NCBI GenBank assembly: GCA_018820855.1
Contig: JAHJNL010000007.1
Coordinates: 1 to 64,000, forward strand
Length of the DNA stretch: 64,000 bases
DNA from: Pseudomonadota bacterium
GTDB taxonomy: Bacteria; Desulfobacterota; Desulfobulbia; Desulfobulbales; Desulfocapsaceae
Direction of reading: 5' to 3'
Positions 53,269 to 62,608 of the stretch are shown one piece after another; the stretch's first letter is position 1; every line of letters starts with the position of its first letter. The notes under the pieces were generated by a model. The model saw only the letters and a list, made by a program, of their open reading frames with translations, ran no database searches and was not told the origin of the DNA. The translations under genes and the position numbers were made by a program.

Positions 53269-54723
53269 TTAGGCACTGATCTTCCCATGACGAGGAATGG
53301 TAATAGTACAACGATTCGATTGATCTTCTTCTTCTCTGATTACAGCGAGGTTACCACCAAAGGTCTGTAAAAACTGTCTGCAGAAATTCATATTGTGCCA
53401 CGGCCTGTTTGAGCTGCGGCTGTGGAGAGAGTTGTCTAAGTTCCAAGGGATTCCATTGTCATAAATAGATATAGTTATATGGGATTCAGTTATGGACTCA
53501 TGATTGATGCTGATATCTATCCTCTTGGTATCTGATTCATTGTTTTGAAATCGGGTGTTCAGGGCAGTCCTGCTGCTTTGGATGGCTGCCAAAATGACCA
53601 ATTGGAGATCGCTGACATGGTTATTTAGTGAAATAGTACTGTCTGCGAGGCTGACATTCAACTCAATACTATCGGTTTTGAGCGTTCCTCTGATGAGGGT
53701 TGATACGTGGTCAAAAATCTCTCCCAGAGTCAGGGTTTGTCTTTCACCACTTTCACTTCCACTGGTAAATATAATCATATGGGTGAGTAGCTCCGACATC
53801 TTTTTCTCTTCGGAAAAGAGTTTTCGCAAAATAGATTTAAAATCGCTGTCTATTTGTAACTCATCAATGAGGTCTAAAAGTGCCTGCGTATAGTTTGTAA
53901 TGCCATTGGAGAGATTGGTCAGTTCATGACTCAGTCCACTCAAAAGATGTCCGATGCTGCTGTATCTATAGAGGCGGGCCAGTTCTTTTAGCGGCCATTG
54001 ATGCTCCATTTCTGCTGCCGTTTGAACTCCATCTTTTGACTGTTGTGAGGCCAGTGACTCTATCGCTGAATTGAGCGTAAAAAGAGATATTTCACCGGAT
54101 GATTTTGTCGGAAAAAGAGATCTGCAATAATGAAGGATAGGAGTCGTTATGTATTTAGCAACCACCAGAAGCATGATGCTGACGGTTGCAACTATGAGGG
54201 CAAGCATACCAACCAGTGCACGATGGAGTCCCAGAAGCTGTGTCTGGGTATATCTGCTAATAAGTTGATGAAAACCTGTAAGTTTTGTATTGATGGCTCG
54301 CAGTTGTCTGGAGAGTGAAGCAAGTTGTGCTGAGGTTGGTGTGTGTGGCGTGTTTTGGATATTGCGCAGGCTTACTGTTATATTGATCAGATCAACCTGT
54401 GTTATATAGGCGAGTTTAAACTCTTCAGGAATAAGGATGTCGCTCAAGACGATATTCAACTCTTCATCAAGTTCCTCGATTTCTTTTATAATATCAGCGC
54501 TGTTTAATGGCTTTTGACTCAGAAGGGTGTCATTGATATGCTCTTTTATGCCAGTAAACTGAAAAAGAAGATTCTGGCTGGAATTGACAAGCTGTTCACA
54601 ATGACGATAGAGGAAATACTGTTTACCGGCAAGAAAGATGACAACGAAGAGCAGACAGACCGTTAACCCTGTAAAGACATAAAAAACACTTTTCAATGAA
54701 ATTTTTGAAAAAATGAGCTTCAT
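53269..54723 (-). CDS. Membrane histidine kinase with degenerate ATPase domain
   Basis: 484 residues. Two membrane helices (about 12-34 and 172-194) enclose a helical periplasmic domain. The H-box region reads GLSHELTNLSNGITNY with a His near 270. The C-terminal HATPase part has IYDNGIPW at the G1 position, but no clear F-box or G2 glycine-rich loop, so ATP binding is questionable. AGGA lies seven bases before the ATG. It lies downstream of the redox operon, after a terminator, and upstream of the small membrane protein genes. No partner response regulator is next to it. Confidence 0.65.
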   Translation of the reverse strand: MKLIFSKISLKSVFYVFTGLTVCLLFVVIFLAGKQYFLYRHCEQLVNSSQNLLFQFTGIKEHINDTLLSQKPLNSADIIKEIEELDEELNIVLSDILIPEEFKLAYITQVDLINITVSLRNIQNTPHTPTSAQLASLSRQLRAINTKLTGFHQLISRYTQTQLLGLHRALVGMLALIVATVSIMLLVVAKYITTPILHYCRSLFPTKSSGEISLFTLNSAIESLASQQSKDGVQTAAEMEHQWPLKELARLYRYSSIGHLLSGLSHELTNLSNGITNYTQALLDLIDELQIDSDFKSILRKLFSEEKKMSELLTHMIIFTSGSESGERQTLTLGEIFDHVSTLIRGTLKTDSIELNVSLADSTISLNNHVSDLQLVILAAIQSSRTALNTRFQNNESDTKRIDISINHESITESHITISIYDNGIPWNLDNSLHSRSSNRPWHNMNFCRQFLQTFGGNLAVIREEEDQSNRCTITIPRHGKISA

Positions 54724-54759
54724 CTTTCATCCTGTGTCATAGACATATTGAGTAACAAG

Positions 54760-54794
54760 AACAAAGGCCCCCAGAAAAACTGAGGGCTTTTGTT
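54760..54794 (-). terminator. Probable rho-independent terminator of the redox operon
   Basis: A 15-base stem (54760-54774 with 54780-54794), imperfect by one wobble and one mismatch, with a 5-base loop. On the minus strand it lies directly after the NrfD-like gene stop (54803) and is followed by a T-rich stretch. It should end the transposase-like-ftsH-cytochrome-HybA-HybB transcript. Confidence 0.55.
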
Positions 54795-54802
54795 ATTATC
54801 TT

Positions 54803-56056
54803 CTATTTCTCACCTTTCCATCCATATACGATGGGTAGTCGATAGACGATGAAGCGGTAGGTCAGGAAGTAGAGGGAGTAAACAGTAATTGTAATCCATA
54901 CTTCTTTCCAATGTGGAATTTCCTGATATAGCTGCCAGTTATAGCAAATCATTGAAGTGTTGAGACGATTCCAGATAATTCCTAAGGCAGCGATAAGGGC
55001 TGCAAATCTGATCAGTCCAACATAGTGATTTCTGATTCCTACGGCAAACATGAACATAGGTAAGACAACGGCTATTCCCAATTCCAGCATGTAGTAACTT
55101 CCCCAGCCGGTAAGGAGATAGGACCATTCTTGGTCATGGGCAACAGCGACGATTTTAATTATCAAATAGGTAATCATGGCATAGGAGCAACCTTTTGCAA
55201 GTCCTATGGTTATGTAGTCCAAATTGTCCTTGAACTCATCATCACAGCGCCATGCCATAAAATTTCTGATTAACGTTGAGGAGATGATGACCATGGAAAG
55301 TCCGGCAAAGATGGATGAACAGAAAAAATGAATCCATTGGAAATTGACTGACAACCATAATGGATGGACCTTTGATGGCGCATAGGTAAATAAGGCACCT
55401 AGTGCTCCTTGGTGGAGGGTAGAAAGAATAATACCAGCGATTGTCAGCCCCAGGACCATCTTGCGAATGACCCGTTTTCCCTTGAGCCAGCCAATCCATT
55501 CAAAAAATGCCGGGAGAACTTCTGCAATTTGGACGGAGAGATAGGTTGCAACATGCCAGGCAACAAGGAAAAGAACAGCTGCTGGTCCAAGAGAGACAAA
55601 CATCGGATAAGGGAGCCGCCAGGGCATACCAAGGTCTACTTCGAGAAAAAGAACAGCAAAGAAATAACCCAGAAGCCCGTTCAGCAGGGCCAAGCGTTCA
55701 ATGGGATGAAAATCTTTTCTGCCAAAGAGTTCCACTGTGGTGCCCAGCATGAATCCAGATGCTGAAAGGGGAACCATTCCGAAGAGACCGAAACCAAGAA
55801 AAAGTCCCCAGGGGTAATCATTGGAGGCGTGGGTGACAGCTCCAAGACCATAGATGTAACGCTGAAGGATAAGGGGTACACCAAGGGCAAAGATACCTAT
55901 CATCAGCCAGTTTACAGGATTTCTGAAAAATTGTTTTTTGTATTCGGCAACAGACAGCCCTAACCATAGCTTTTCCTTGATGGTCCACTCTGTTCCATCT
56001 GCTTTCAGATGATTGACAATCGGAATTTCAGGTCTTTCCTTTGAAAAGAATCTCAT
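54803..56056 (-). CDS. HybB/NrfD-family quinone-interacting membrane subunit
   Basis: 417 residues with about ten hydrophobic helices. Similar by eye to E. coli HybB: RYIYGLGAVTHASNDYPWG near residue 45, and LSTLHQGALGALFTYAPSKV followed by HPLW near 215. It exchanges electrons between quinones and the membrane-bound iron-sulfur partner. It overlaps the HybA-like gene by 4 bp. No hydrogenase large subunit is here, so the partner is probably the pentaheme cytochrome. Exact complex type (Hmc-like, Cbc-like or other) is not decided. Confidence 0.85.
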   Translation of the reverse strand: MRFFSKERPEIPIVNHLKADGTEWTIKEKLWLGLSVAEYKKQFFRNPVNWLMIGIFALGVPLILQRYIYGLGAVTHASNDYPWGLFLGFGLFGMVPLSASGFMLGTTVELFGRKDFHPIERLALLNGLLGYFFAVLFLEVDLGMPWRLPYPMFVSLGPAAVLFLVAWHVATYLSVQIAEVLPAFFEWIGWLKGKRVIRKMVLGLTIAGIILSTLHQGALGALFTYAPSKVHPLWLSVNFQWIHFFCSSIFAGLSMVIISSTLIRNFMAWRCDDEFKDNLDYITIGLAKGCSYAMITYLIIKIVAVAHDQEWSYLLTGWGSYYMLELGIAVVLPMFMFAVGIRNHYVGLIRFAALIAALGIIWNRLNTSMICYNWQLYQEIPHWKEVWITITVYSLYFLTYRFIVYRLPIVYGWKGEK

Positions 56057-56982
56057 ACCTGTTCCTCCTTTTCTTCTTGTTCTTTGATCTTTTCTTTTCT
56101 CGTTGCCAGCAGATGGAATCCAGCGAAAAGACCAGGCCAGATGGTGAGGACCATGGGAACAATAGCTAAGAATTCTTTAACGGAATTCAAGATCGGTTCT
56201 TTAGGGACATGGGTATCAAAACCAACCTTGTCAAAAGAAACACTGGAAAGGTACATCCAGGCAGTCCCGCCCACTTCAGTTTCTCCATAAATATGCTCTA
56301 CATATTTTCCGGGTGTCTCACGAATTCGCTGGCGACCCATGTTGATCAGGTCGTTGCGTCGACCAAATGTCAGTGCTTCCTGAGGACAGGCTTCGACACA
56401 TGCTGGTGGCTTTCCATCTTTTAAACGGGTATCGTAACAGAAAATACATTTCATGATCCGGGGATTAAAGGCACTGGAATATTTAAAGGTTGGAATGTAA
56501 AACGGGCAGGCGATCATACACGTTCTGCAACCGACACATACTTTTGAGTTATAGATAACCGCACCTTCAGGTGTCTTGGTGTAGGCATTGACAAAGCAGG
56601 AGGTCAGACAAGCTGGTTCCTGGCAGTGATTGCATTGGACCTTGCGGAAGAGGGGATGGTCGAGCTCGGGAATATCGTATTTATTTACAATCGTATAGGC
56701 AGTTTCGTCGGTTCGTCTCTTCTGTCCATGTTTGATTTCGTCAAAGACTGAATAATCATCAAAGGGCTTGGCCGGTTCTGGAAGTCCCTGTTCTTTGTTA
56801 CAGGCCGCTTCACAACTTCTGCATCCGACACAGCGAGTGAGGTCAACAAGCACGCCCATTCCCTCAGGATAGCCCTCAAACGTTTGCGCCGCTTGCGTTT
56901 CATTGTTTTTCATTACTGCAATAGCTGCAGTACCGGCAAGCCCGCCTTTTAAAAGATTTCTACGGCTTACTGTTTTTTTCAT
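56053..56982 (-). CDS. HybA-like periplasmic iron-sulfur protein, Tat-exported
   Basis: 309 residues from the ATG at 56982, with AGAGGA upstream; the longer frame start at 57120 is not needed. The start carries a twin-arginine motif SRRNLLK. Cys clusters CVGCRSCEAAC, CNHCQEPACLTSC, CVGCRTCMIAC and CIFC...ACVEAC (the last split by 13 residues) bind four [4Fe-4S] centres. A C-terminal membrane helix follows (near 272-292), as in HybA. It passes electrons between the NrfD-like subunit and the cytochrome. Confidence 0.87.
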   Translation of the reverse strand: MKKTVSRRNLLKGGLAGTAAIAVMKNNETQAAQTFEGYPEGMGVLVDLTRCVGCRSCEAACNKEQGLPEPAKPFDDYSVFDEIKHGQKRRTDETAYTIVNKYDIPELDHPLFRKVQCNHCQEPACLTSCFVNAYTKTPEGAVIYNSKVCVGCRTCMIACPFYIPTFKYSSAFNPRIMKCIFCYDTRLKDGKPPACVEACPQEALTFGRRNDLINMGRQRIRETPGKYVEHIYGETEVGGTAWMYLSSVSFDKVGFDTHVPKEPILNSVKEFLAIVPMVLTIWPGLFAGFHLLATRKEKIKEQEEKEEQV

Positions 56983-57116
56983 ATTTTTTTCCTCTCTTGA
57001 AGAACTGTCGCTTTCGCACGTTACGAAATAACTGTCTGTATCTTTTTGACAGCAAATTATTAGGTAAAGATACTTGTACCGGCCCTTCGCTCTGGTTACC
57101 TGTGCAACCACACCAG

Positions 57117-57644
57117 TCAATGACCAGACTGTTGGCCTTTTGCGGGGCTGTGGCTACCGGTGTTAAACATTTTCTCACCGGACTCGGTCATGGTATGACA
57201 GTCCAGACAACCGGTTGGGCCGGATGTAGTCTCATGGCAACTTACGCAGTTGAGGTGATAGGCACCTTTTAGTCCAGGCTTGTCAATATGGTAAAGTTCA
57301 GGAGCTTCTAGGGCTCTGATATAGGTTTCGCTAAAACGATTCGTCGCATGGCATCCGGTACAGGTTACTTCATCAGCTTCTCCACTGTTACGATGACAGC
57401 GGGCACAATTTGGGTTAACAACCGCTCCTCCGGTGGTGTGGTGATGGCATTCCTGACAACTTGCATATTCTACGTGCATGGCATGGTTAAACTCCACACC
57501 CGTATAGAGATTGGCAAGACTATCAATAGTTACAGACTCAGGAGCATCCTCCGCATCCATTGACCAACCGTGAGTAGGAATTATCAATATTCCTCCAAAT
57601 GCCAGAGCGAATGCTGTCTGTATTATTCTTTTTCGTGTTCGCAT
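57117..57644 (-). CDS. Pentaheme cytochrome c
   Basis: 175 residues with a signal peptide (1-28). Five CxxCH haem motifs are visible: CQECH, CARCH, CTGCH, CVSCH and CLDCH, in residues 64-152. AGGAGG lies seven bases before the ATG, inside the last codons of ftsH, so translation is strong and overlaps ftsH by 22 bp. Extra His residues near haem 1 (CHHHTT) suggest bis-His ligation. It is the likely periplasmic electron carrier of the HybA/HybB-like pair. Confidence 0.88.
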   Translation of the reverse strand: MRTRKRIIQTAFALAFGGILIIPTHGWSMDAEDAPESVTIDSLANLYTGVEFNHAMHVEYASCQECHHHTTGGAVVNPNCARCHRNSGEADEVTCTGCHATNRFSETYIRALEAPELYHIDKPGLKGAYHLNCVSCHETTSGPTGCLDCHTMTESGEKMFNTGSHSPAKGQQSGH

Positions 57645-59521
57645 TTTGTTTCCTCCTTATAAAAACTTCTGGGTAATCCTGAAATTCTTTGGTTTTGTTG
57701 TGCCCTTTCCTCCTTCTGATGTTTCATAAGTTTTTTCTCAATACTCTTTTCATTCATATAGCAATAGTGGACGATATCCATTTCTTCGCCATCTACGGTT
57801 TCGTTGACGAGTAGCGCTTCGGCAAGTTTGTGAAGGAATTTGTTATTCTCGGTAAGGAGTACCAACGTTTCGTTGTAGCATTCTTCTATGATTCGTTTGA
57901 TCTCTTTATCTATATTCTCAGCTGTTTTTTCGCTGTAGGGCCTGGTTGTTGGGGATCCTCCCAGAAATCCGCCCTGTTCCTGAATGTATGCAACAGGTCC
58001 AATGGTTTTGCTCATGCCAAATTCGCAGACGAGACGGTTGGCTATATCAGTCGCTGTGAGGATATCATTGCTGGCACCAGTCGTCTGATGACCAAAAACA
58101 ATGTCTTCAGCAACACGTCCACCCATGAGAATTTTTATTCTGTTGATCAGATATTCACGTGAATAGGTGTATCTGTCATCAAGGGGCAGTTGTTGGGTGA
58201 GACCTAATGCCCTCCCTCGCGGCATAATGGTGATTTTATGGACAGGATCAGTCTCTGGAAGGAGTTTGGCTGTGATGGCATGGCCGGCTTCATGATAGGC
58301 CGTGACTCGCCTGACTGTTTCATTGATAACGACATTCTTACGTTCAAGACCGAGACTGATTTTGTCTTTCGCTTCTTCGAAATCAGAGAGTTCTACAGCG
58401 GTCTTGTTGTGTCGTGCGCCAATTAATGCAGCTTCGTTGACCAGGTTGGCAATTTCCGCACCACTGAATCCTGGGATGGACCTTGCAACTTCAGAAAGAT
58501 CGACGCCAGGTGCCATGAGAATTTTTTTGGCATGAACTTCGAGTATCTTACGTCTGCCTTTTGCATCTGGCAGACTAATGGTTACCTGGCGATCAAAACG
58601 ACCGGGACGGAGTAGGGCAGGATCAAGGATGTCAGGACGATTGGTGGCTGCAATGATAATGACAGTCTGGTCGGAATTAAAGCCGTCCATTTCCACAAGC
58701 AGGGCATTTAAGGTCTGCTCGCGTTCATCATTGGAACCGGTTGCATTGCCACCACTGCGTTTCCCGCCAATGGCATCTATTTCATCGATAAAAATAATTG
58801 CTGGTGCATTTTTCTTTGCTTCTGTGAAGAGTTCCCTTACTCGAGATGCTCCAACTCCTACAAACATTTCGACGAAATCTGATCCGCCTATGGAAAAGAA
58901 GGGGACCGATGCTTCGCCTGCAATCGCCTTGGCAAGGAGAGTCTTGCCTGTTCCTGGAGGACCCTGCAGGAGAACTCCTTTGGGGATGTATCCGCCAAGA
59001 CTGCTGAATTTCTCAGGGTTCTTTAAGGACTCAACTATCTCTATAAGTTCAGATCGGGCTTCACTGATACCTGCAACATCCTCAAAGGACACTTTCGTAT
59101 TTTTACTTGGTACAAAAGAGCTGTATTTGTTTTTTCCTAAACCTGAACCGCCTTTTTTCTGTGTTCGGCTGAAGATCAGGTATCCACCGAGAATGAGAAA
59201 AACAGGGACCATTGATTTGAGAAAGCCTCCAATATTCTCTGTGTCTTTTTCCGCTGTTATCAGAACCGATTTTTCTCTAAGAATGGTTAAGGTGGCGGGG
59301 ACATCAGGAATAAATGAGCTGAAAGCTTGTTTTCTACAGTCTTCGCCTTTTACTGCCCCGCCTTTTAAATGGACGGCTTTAATTTCACCTTTTTGCAGTT
59401 GCTCCATGAAATCTGTATAGGAAATTTCATTGGGAGTTGTTTCGCTAAGGTAAACATTGTAGCCAACGACCCCTAAAAGTGTGAGGAGCAGTAAGAGTAA
59501 TCCTATTTGAATTTGGGACAT
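57623..59521 (-). CDS. ftsH: ATP-dependent zinc metalloprotease FtsH
   Basis: 632 residues with two membrane helices (about 5-25 and 105-120) and a periplasmic domain between. AAA+ motifs: Walker A GPPGTGKT near 190, Walker [13 protein letters not shown] near 245, and [18 protein letters not shown] as second region of homology. Protease motif HEAGH near 413 is complete. It is probably an extra copy, since it sits inside a redox operon rather than beside hpt/tilS-type genes. Its ATG lies 4 bp after the transposase-like gene stop, and its end overlaps the cytochrome gene. A role in quality control of the haem/iron-sulfur membrane complex is inferred. Confidence 0.92.
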   Translation of the reverse strand: MSQIQIGLLLLLLTLLGVVGYNVYLSETTPNEISYTDFMEQLQKGEIKAVHLKGGAVKGEDCRKQAFSSFIPDVPATLTILREKSVLITAEKDTENIGGFLKSMVPVFLILGGYLIFSRTQKKGGSGLGKNKYSSFVPSKNTKVSFEDVAGISEARSELIEIVESLKNPEKFSSLGGYIPKGVLLQGPPGTGKTLLAKAIAGEASVPFFSIGGSDFVEMFVGVGASRVRELFTEAKKNAPAIIFIDEIDAIGGKRSGGNATGSNDEREQTLNALLVEMDGFNSDQTVIIIAATNRPDILDPALLRPGRFDRQVTISLPDAKGRRKILEVHAKKILMAPGVDLSEVARSIPGFSGAEIANLVNEAALIGARHNKTAVELSDFEEAKDKISLGLERKNVVINETVRRVTAYHEAGHAITAKLLPETDPVHKITIMPRGRALGLTQQLPLDDRYTYSREYLINRIKILMGGRVAEDIVFGHQTTGASNDILTATDIANRLVCEFGMSKTIGPVAYIQEQGGFLGGSPTTRPYSEKTAENIDKEIKRIIEECYNETLVLLTENNKFLHKLAEALLVNETVDGEEMDIVHYCYMNEKSIEKKLMKHQKEERAQQNQRISGLPRSFYKEETKCEHEKE

Positions 59522-59525
59522 AGAA

Positions 59526-60440
59526 TCATTCCGTAGTAGTATTGGCAGTTATGTTTCTGTACGATCGTGATTTTTGTGAAAGAACTGCTGATAAGAGGAG
59601 ATGAAATATTGCCTCATTGTCGGAAAGCATTGCCACATTGCTGCGAAAGCAGAATTCATCTAAATAGAGCTGGAGATGTTTGGCTACCACCCCTCCTCTA
59701 TGAATCTTGTTCAACCAGATTTCGAAACTTTTTATTATTTGTTGGATGCGAACAGCTGTGGCACTTTTCGCATCGGTAACAGTTAGATATGCATCCTGGT
59801 CTCTTACGTGATAAGCAAGACTGTCAGGGACAACAAGTGATGATCCGGCAGCTACATGCTTGACTAGAAAATGGGTTACTGAGTTACTTGAGAGATCACT
59901 GATGGCTTCCATTTTAATTCTTCCGGTGATTCCTGATGGCAGAATGATCTCAGCTGCAGCAAGAATTTTTTCTTTGTGTCCCATATGGCCACCTAACAGT
60001 ATGCTGTCAGACCAGAGTTCGACGGTTCCACGACATGGCTTGTTATCTGCAACCGCCATAGCCATGCGAAGTTTCTGTAGCCATGTCCAGGCAGTTTGAT
60101 AACTTGAAAGGTTCAAGAGGCGCTGTAAATCTTTAGCGCTATGTCCTCCATCAGTAGATGCCAGCCACCAGATGCATGAGAGCCACTCAATTAAGGCCTT
60201 TTTCGTTCCATGCATTATGGTATTGGTTGTTATCGAGGTGGGATGTCCGCAATGACCGCAGGTTATGGTTTTTGTAGGTTCTTGTTCCTTCTTTCTCCAG
60301 TTGCAGTAAGGGCACACAAAGCCATTTGGCCAGCGTTTATTAAAGAGAAAATGTAGACTGGTAGTTTCGCTATGAAACTCTTTCCTGAATTCTTCTATTG
60401 TTTTTGGAAATCGATTTTTAGGAGCGAGAATGGCCTGCAT
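59526..60440 (-). CDS. IS1595-type transposase homologue, probably domesticated
   Basis: 304 residues. An N-terminal zinc ribbon (CPYC near residue 42 and CGHC near 61) is intact. The ISXO2-like DDE region follows, with YLDEFCFRSN near 265 conserved. Active-site residues look lost: where the family has VEVDE the sequence reads VELWSDSILLGG, and the Glu in the later NxxE-type position reads IKSF. A second Asp (VPDSLAY) remains. GGAG lies six bases before the ATG, and a sigma-54 promoter lies 46 bp upstream. The stop is 4 bp before ftsH. No terminal inverted repeats were found around it. It is best read as a retained DNA-binding protein, not an active insertion sequence. Confidence 0.7.
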   Translation of the reverse strand: MQAILAPKNRFPKTIEEFRKEFHSETTSLHFLFNKRWPNGFVCPYCNWRKKEQEPTKTITCGHCGHPTSITTNTIMHGTKKALIEWLSCIWWLASTDGGHSAKDLQRLLNLSSYQTAWTWLQKLRMAMAVADNKPCRGTVELWSDSILLGGHMGHKEKILAAAEIILPSGITGRIKMEAISDLSSNSVTHFLVKHVAAGSSLVVPDSLAYHVRDQDAYLTVTDAKSATAVRIQQIIKSFEIWLNKIHRGGVVAKHLQLYLDEFCFRSNVAMLSDNEAIFHLLLSAVLSQKSRSYRNITANTTTE

Positions 60441-60714
60441 GTGTTCTCCTCAAATTTTGAACTTATCCACTTTAATTTGAGTAATTGCACATACAATGCC
60501 AGAGAGTAGATCTCTTTTGTTTAAAGGCTAACTAACCGAAAGTACGTATTATTGGTGGGTGTTGTGTCGGTGGGATATTTTTAGAGGAAGAACTGGAAAG
60601 GAAGAGAGGTCAAGAAGATATTGAAGTTTATATTTGTTTAATGTGTTGTTAATACAACGTATTATCGTTTGTGTGCGGCTGTCAGATGGCAAAATGAAGG
60701 ATTACTACACAAGT
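60441..60714. other. Non-coding gap between the response regulator and the transposase-like gene
   Basis: About 325 bp including the elements listed above. Besides the sigma-54 promoter and the repeat cluster, no gene or RNA could be supported here. Confidence 0.5.
60486..60501 (-). promoter_or_regulatory. Sigma-54 promoter of the transposase-like/ftsH/cytochrome operon
   Basis: On the minus strand the bases read TGGCATTGTATGTGCA: TGGCA matches the -24 element and TGCA the -12 element, with GG and GC exactly 10 bases apart. Start would be near 60475, about 35 bases before the ATG at 60440. A sigma-54 activator gene lies just upstream. Confidence 0.7.
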
Positions 60715-60762
60715 GCTGTCAATGCCACACATGTGATTCTACACAAGTGTGGCATTGACAGC
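60702..60762 (-). promoter_or_regulatory. Nested repeats upstream of the sigma-54 promoter, candidate enhancer
   Basis: Perfect 16-bp inverted repeat GCTGTCAATGCCACAC (60715-60730) and GTGTGGCATTGACAGC (60747-60762), loop 16 bases. Over it lies a direct repeat CTACACAAGTG at 60705-60715 and 60739-60749 (34-bp period). The cluster centre is about 260 bp upstream of the predicted start near 60475, and begins 4 bp after the response regulator stop. No T tract follows, so a terminator alone is unlikely. Confidence 0.55.
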
Positions 60763-60765
60763 AGA

Positions 60766-62586
60766 CTAAATATCTATGGTGTTGATATTGATTTTTAGTT
60801 CTTTCAGTTTTCTATACAATGTTGATCTATCCATACTGAGCAATCTGGCTGCCTTGGCTTTGTTTCCTCCTGTTTTCTTTAAGGCGGCAATAATGCTATT
60901 TTGAAAGAAATGATGCTGTGATGGCGCAGTAAACGATACAGCAGTGTCAGATTGCCGCCGGGCTGGCTTCTCTTGCAGAAGGGAGGCTGTGTTCTCAGGG
61001 TGAGCGTAAGCTTGAGGATGCTGGATTTCCAGAGGAAGTTGTTCGGTTGAGATGGTAGAACCGTTACAGAGCACACATGAGCGTTCGATTACATGTTCAA
61101 GCTCTCTGATATTCCCTGGCCATTGATATTGGGAAAGTAATGCCATGGCCTGATCTGAAATACCGGTAATAGGTTTGTTCATTTTTTTGCTGAACAGCTG
61201 GATAAATTTATTTGCCAGCAGTTCAACATCGCCATTACGCTCGCGAAGGGCGGGGAGAATTATATCGATAACTCTGAGGCGAAAATAAAGATCTTCACGG
61301 AAGTTTCCCTGCTGCACCTTTTCACGTAGATTCACATTGGTTGCCGCAATCACACGGACATCAACCTGAATGGGCGTGTCTCTGCCAACGGGATAAAAGG
61401 TTTTTTCCTGAAGAAAACGTAGGAGTCGAAGCTGCACCATTGGGGAAATATCACCTATTTCGTCAAGAAACAGGGTGCCTCCATCAGCTTGCAGAATTCG
61501 CCCCATCCTGTCTTGATCAGCTCCGGTAAAAGAACCTTTTTTATGTCCAAAGAGTTCACTTTCCAAAAGGTTTTCTGGGATTGCTGTACAGTCAACTTTT
61601 ACCAGAGGACGGTTTTTTCTATGACTTTCCAGGTGCAGGGCTTCTGTGGCAAGCTCTTTACCGGTGCCGCTTTCTCCGGTAATAAGCACAGCGGAATCGA
61701 CCTTTCCAACATTTTCGATCATGGCATAGACAGTTTGCATGGCAGCGCTGGCACCGATCATTCGATGGAAAGATTCACGCTGTTTAGAGTTGCTTTGTGC
61801 CTGGCATGACATATCGCGGATAACAATCACGACACCATGGAATCCCCCTCTTCCGTCCTCTAGAGGAGAGATACAGAGACTGAATACTTTCTCAGTTCGA
61901 GACGCAGTGGTGAACTCAATTCTGTGTTCTTTGATTTCAATACCGGATCGTAATACTTTTTCTACATCATCTTTAAAAAAACAAGTGCTGTTGTCGGTGC
62001 AGGCCATGGAAAGATTGTTTCCTTCTCGGATCTCTGAATTAATTGATCCGAACATGGAGCGGGCTGCCTGATTCATTTTGATGATATTCATGTTTTCATC
62101 AATCGTCATAATACTGTCGGAGACACTTCTGAACAGCGTGATTAAGTAGCTGCGATACTTGTCTTTTTCTTCTGTCGCCAGTTGTTTTTCTTTCTGGAGG
62201 CGATGCTGTTGCAAGGCAAGGCGGGTTGTTTTGAGGAGTATTTCCTTGTCAACCGGTTTCTGGATGTAGTCAAAGGCACCAAAGCGCACTGCTTCAGAGG
62301 CTGTATTAACAGTAGGGTATCCTGTGATCATAATCACAGGGCTTGAGATTCCCAGCTCGCGGATTCTTTTTAATAGATCTATGCCTGAACTACCTCCAAG
62401 GACGATATCGCTGATAATCAAATCAAAGGGCCGGCTGGTAAGCTCGCTGACTGCTTCTTCAAAATTGGATGCCATGATAACAGGTCCATATCCTTCCCTT
62501 TTGAGAAAAATCTGAAAAGTATGGCGTAAACTTTCTTCATCGTCGACTATAAGAATTGGGGTTTCAGCGTTTGCTTCTTTATTCAT
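60766..62586 (-). CDS. Sigma-54-dependent response regulator with PAS domain (NtrC type)
   Basis: 606 residues. Receiver (about 8-125): VDDEESL, Asp in LIISDIVLGGSSG, Thr in ITGYPT, Lys in DYIQKPV, all intact. A PAS domain follows (about 150-260). The AAA+ domain has GESGTGKE near 310, GSFTGADQ in place of GAFTGA, and GGTLFLDEIGDI. C-terminal Fis-type helix-turn-helix GGNKAKAARLLSMDRSTLYR. It should be phosphorylated by the kinase encoded beyond 63770 and activate the nearby sigma-54 promoter at 60486-60501. The PAS part allows a second input. Confidence 0.92.
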   Translation of the reverse strand: MNKEANAETPILIVDDEESLRHTFQIFLKREGYGPVIMASNFEEAVSELTSRPFDLIISDIVLGGSSGIDLLKRIRELGISSPVIMITGYPTVNTASEAVRFGAFDYIQKPVDKEILLKTTRLALQQHRLQKEKQLATEEKDKYRSYLITLFRSVSDSIMTIDENMNIIKMNQAARSMFGSINSEIREGNNLSMACTDNSTCFFKDDVEKVLRSGIEIKEHRIEFTTASRTEKVFSLCISPLEDGRGGFHGVVIVIRDMSCQAQSNSKQRESFHRMIGASAAMQTVYAMIENVGKVDSAVLITGESGTGKELATEALHLESHRKNRPLVKVDCTAIPENLLESELFGHKKGSFTGADQDRMGRILQADGGTLFLDEIGDISPMVQLRLLRFLQEKTFYPVGRDTPIQVDVRVIAATNVNLREKVQQGNFREDLYFRLRVIDIILPALRERNGDVELLANKFIQLFSKKMNKPITGISDQAMALLSQYQWPGNIRELEHVIERSCVLCNGSTISTEQLPLEIQHPQAYAHPENTASLLQEKPARRQSDTAVSFTAPSQHHFFQNSIIAALKKTGGNKAKAARLLSMDRSTLYRKLKELKININTIDI

Positions 62587-62608
62587 TCATTTCCCCTGTG
62601 CATTAAGA

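Noticed and set aside
58578-59420. 280-residue plus-strand frame opposite ftsH
   Set aside because: Opposite a well-conserved AAA+ gene, no domain match, no ribosome binding site.
60441-60700. Possible terminal repeat of the IS1595-like gene (CAAATT / AATTTG near 60451-60480)
   Set aside because: Six bases only, on one side of the gene, with no matching copy at the ftsH side.
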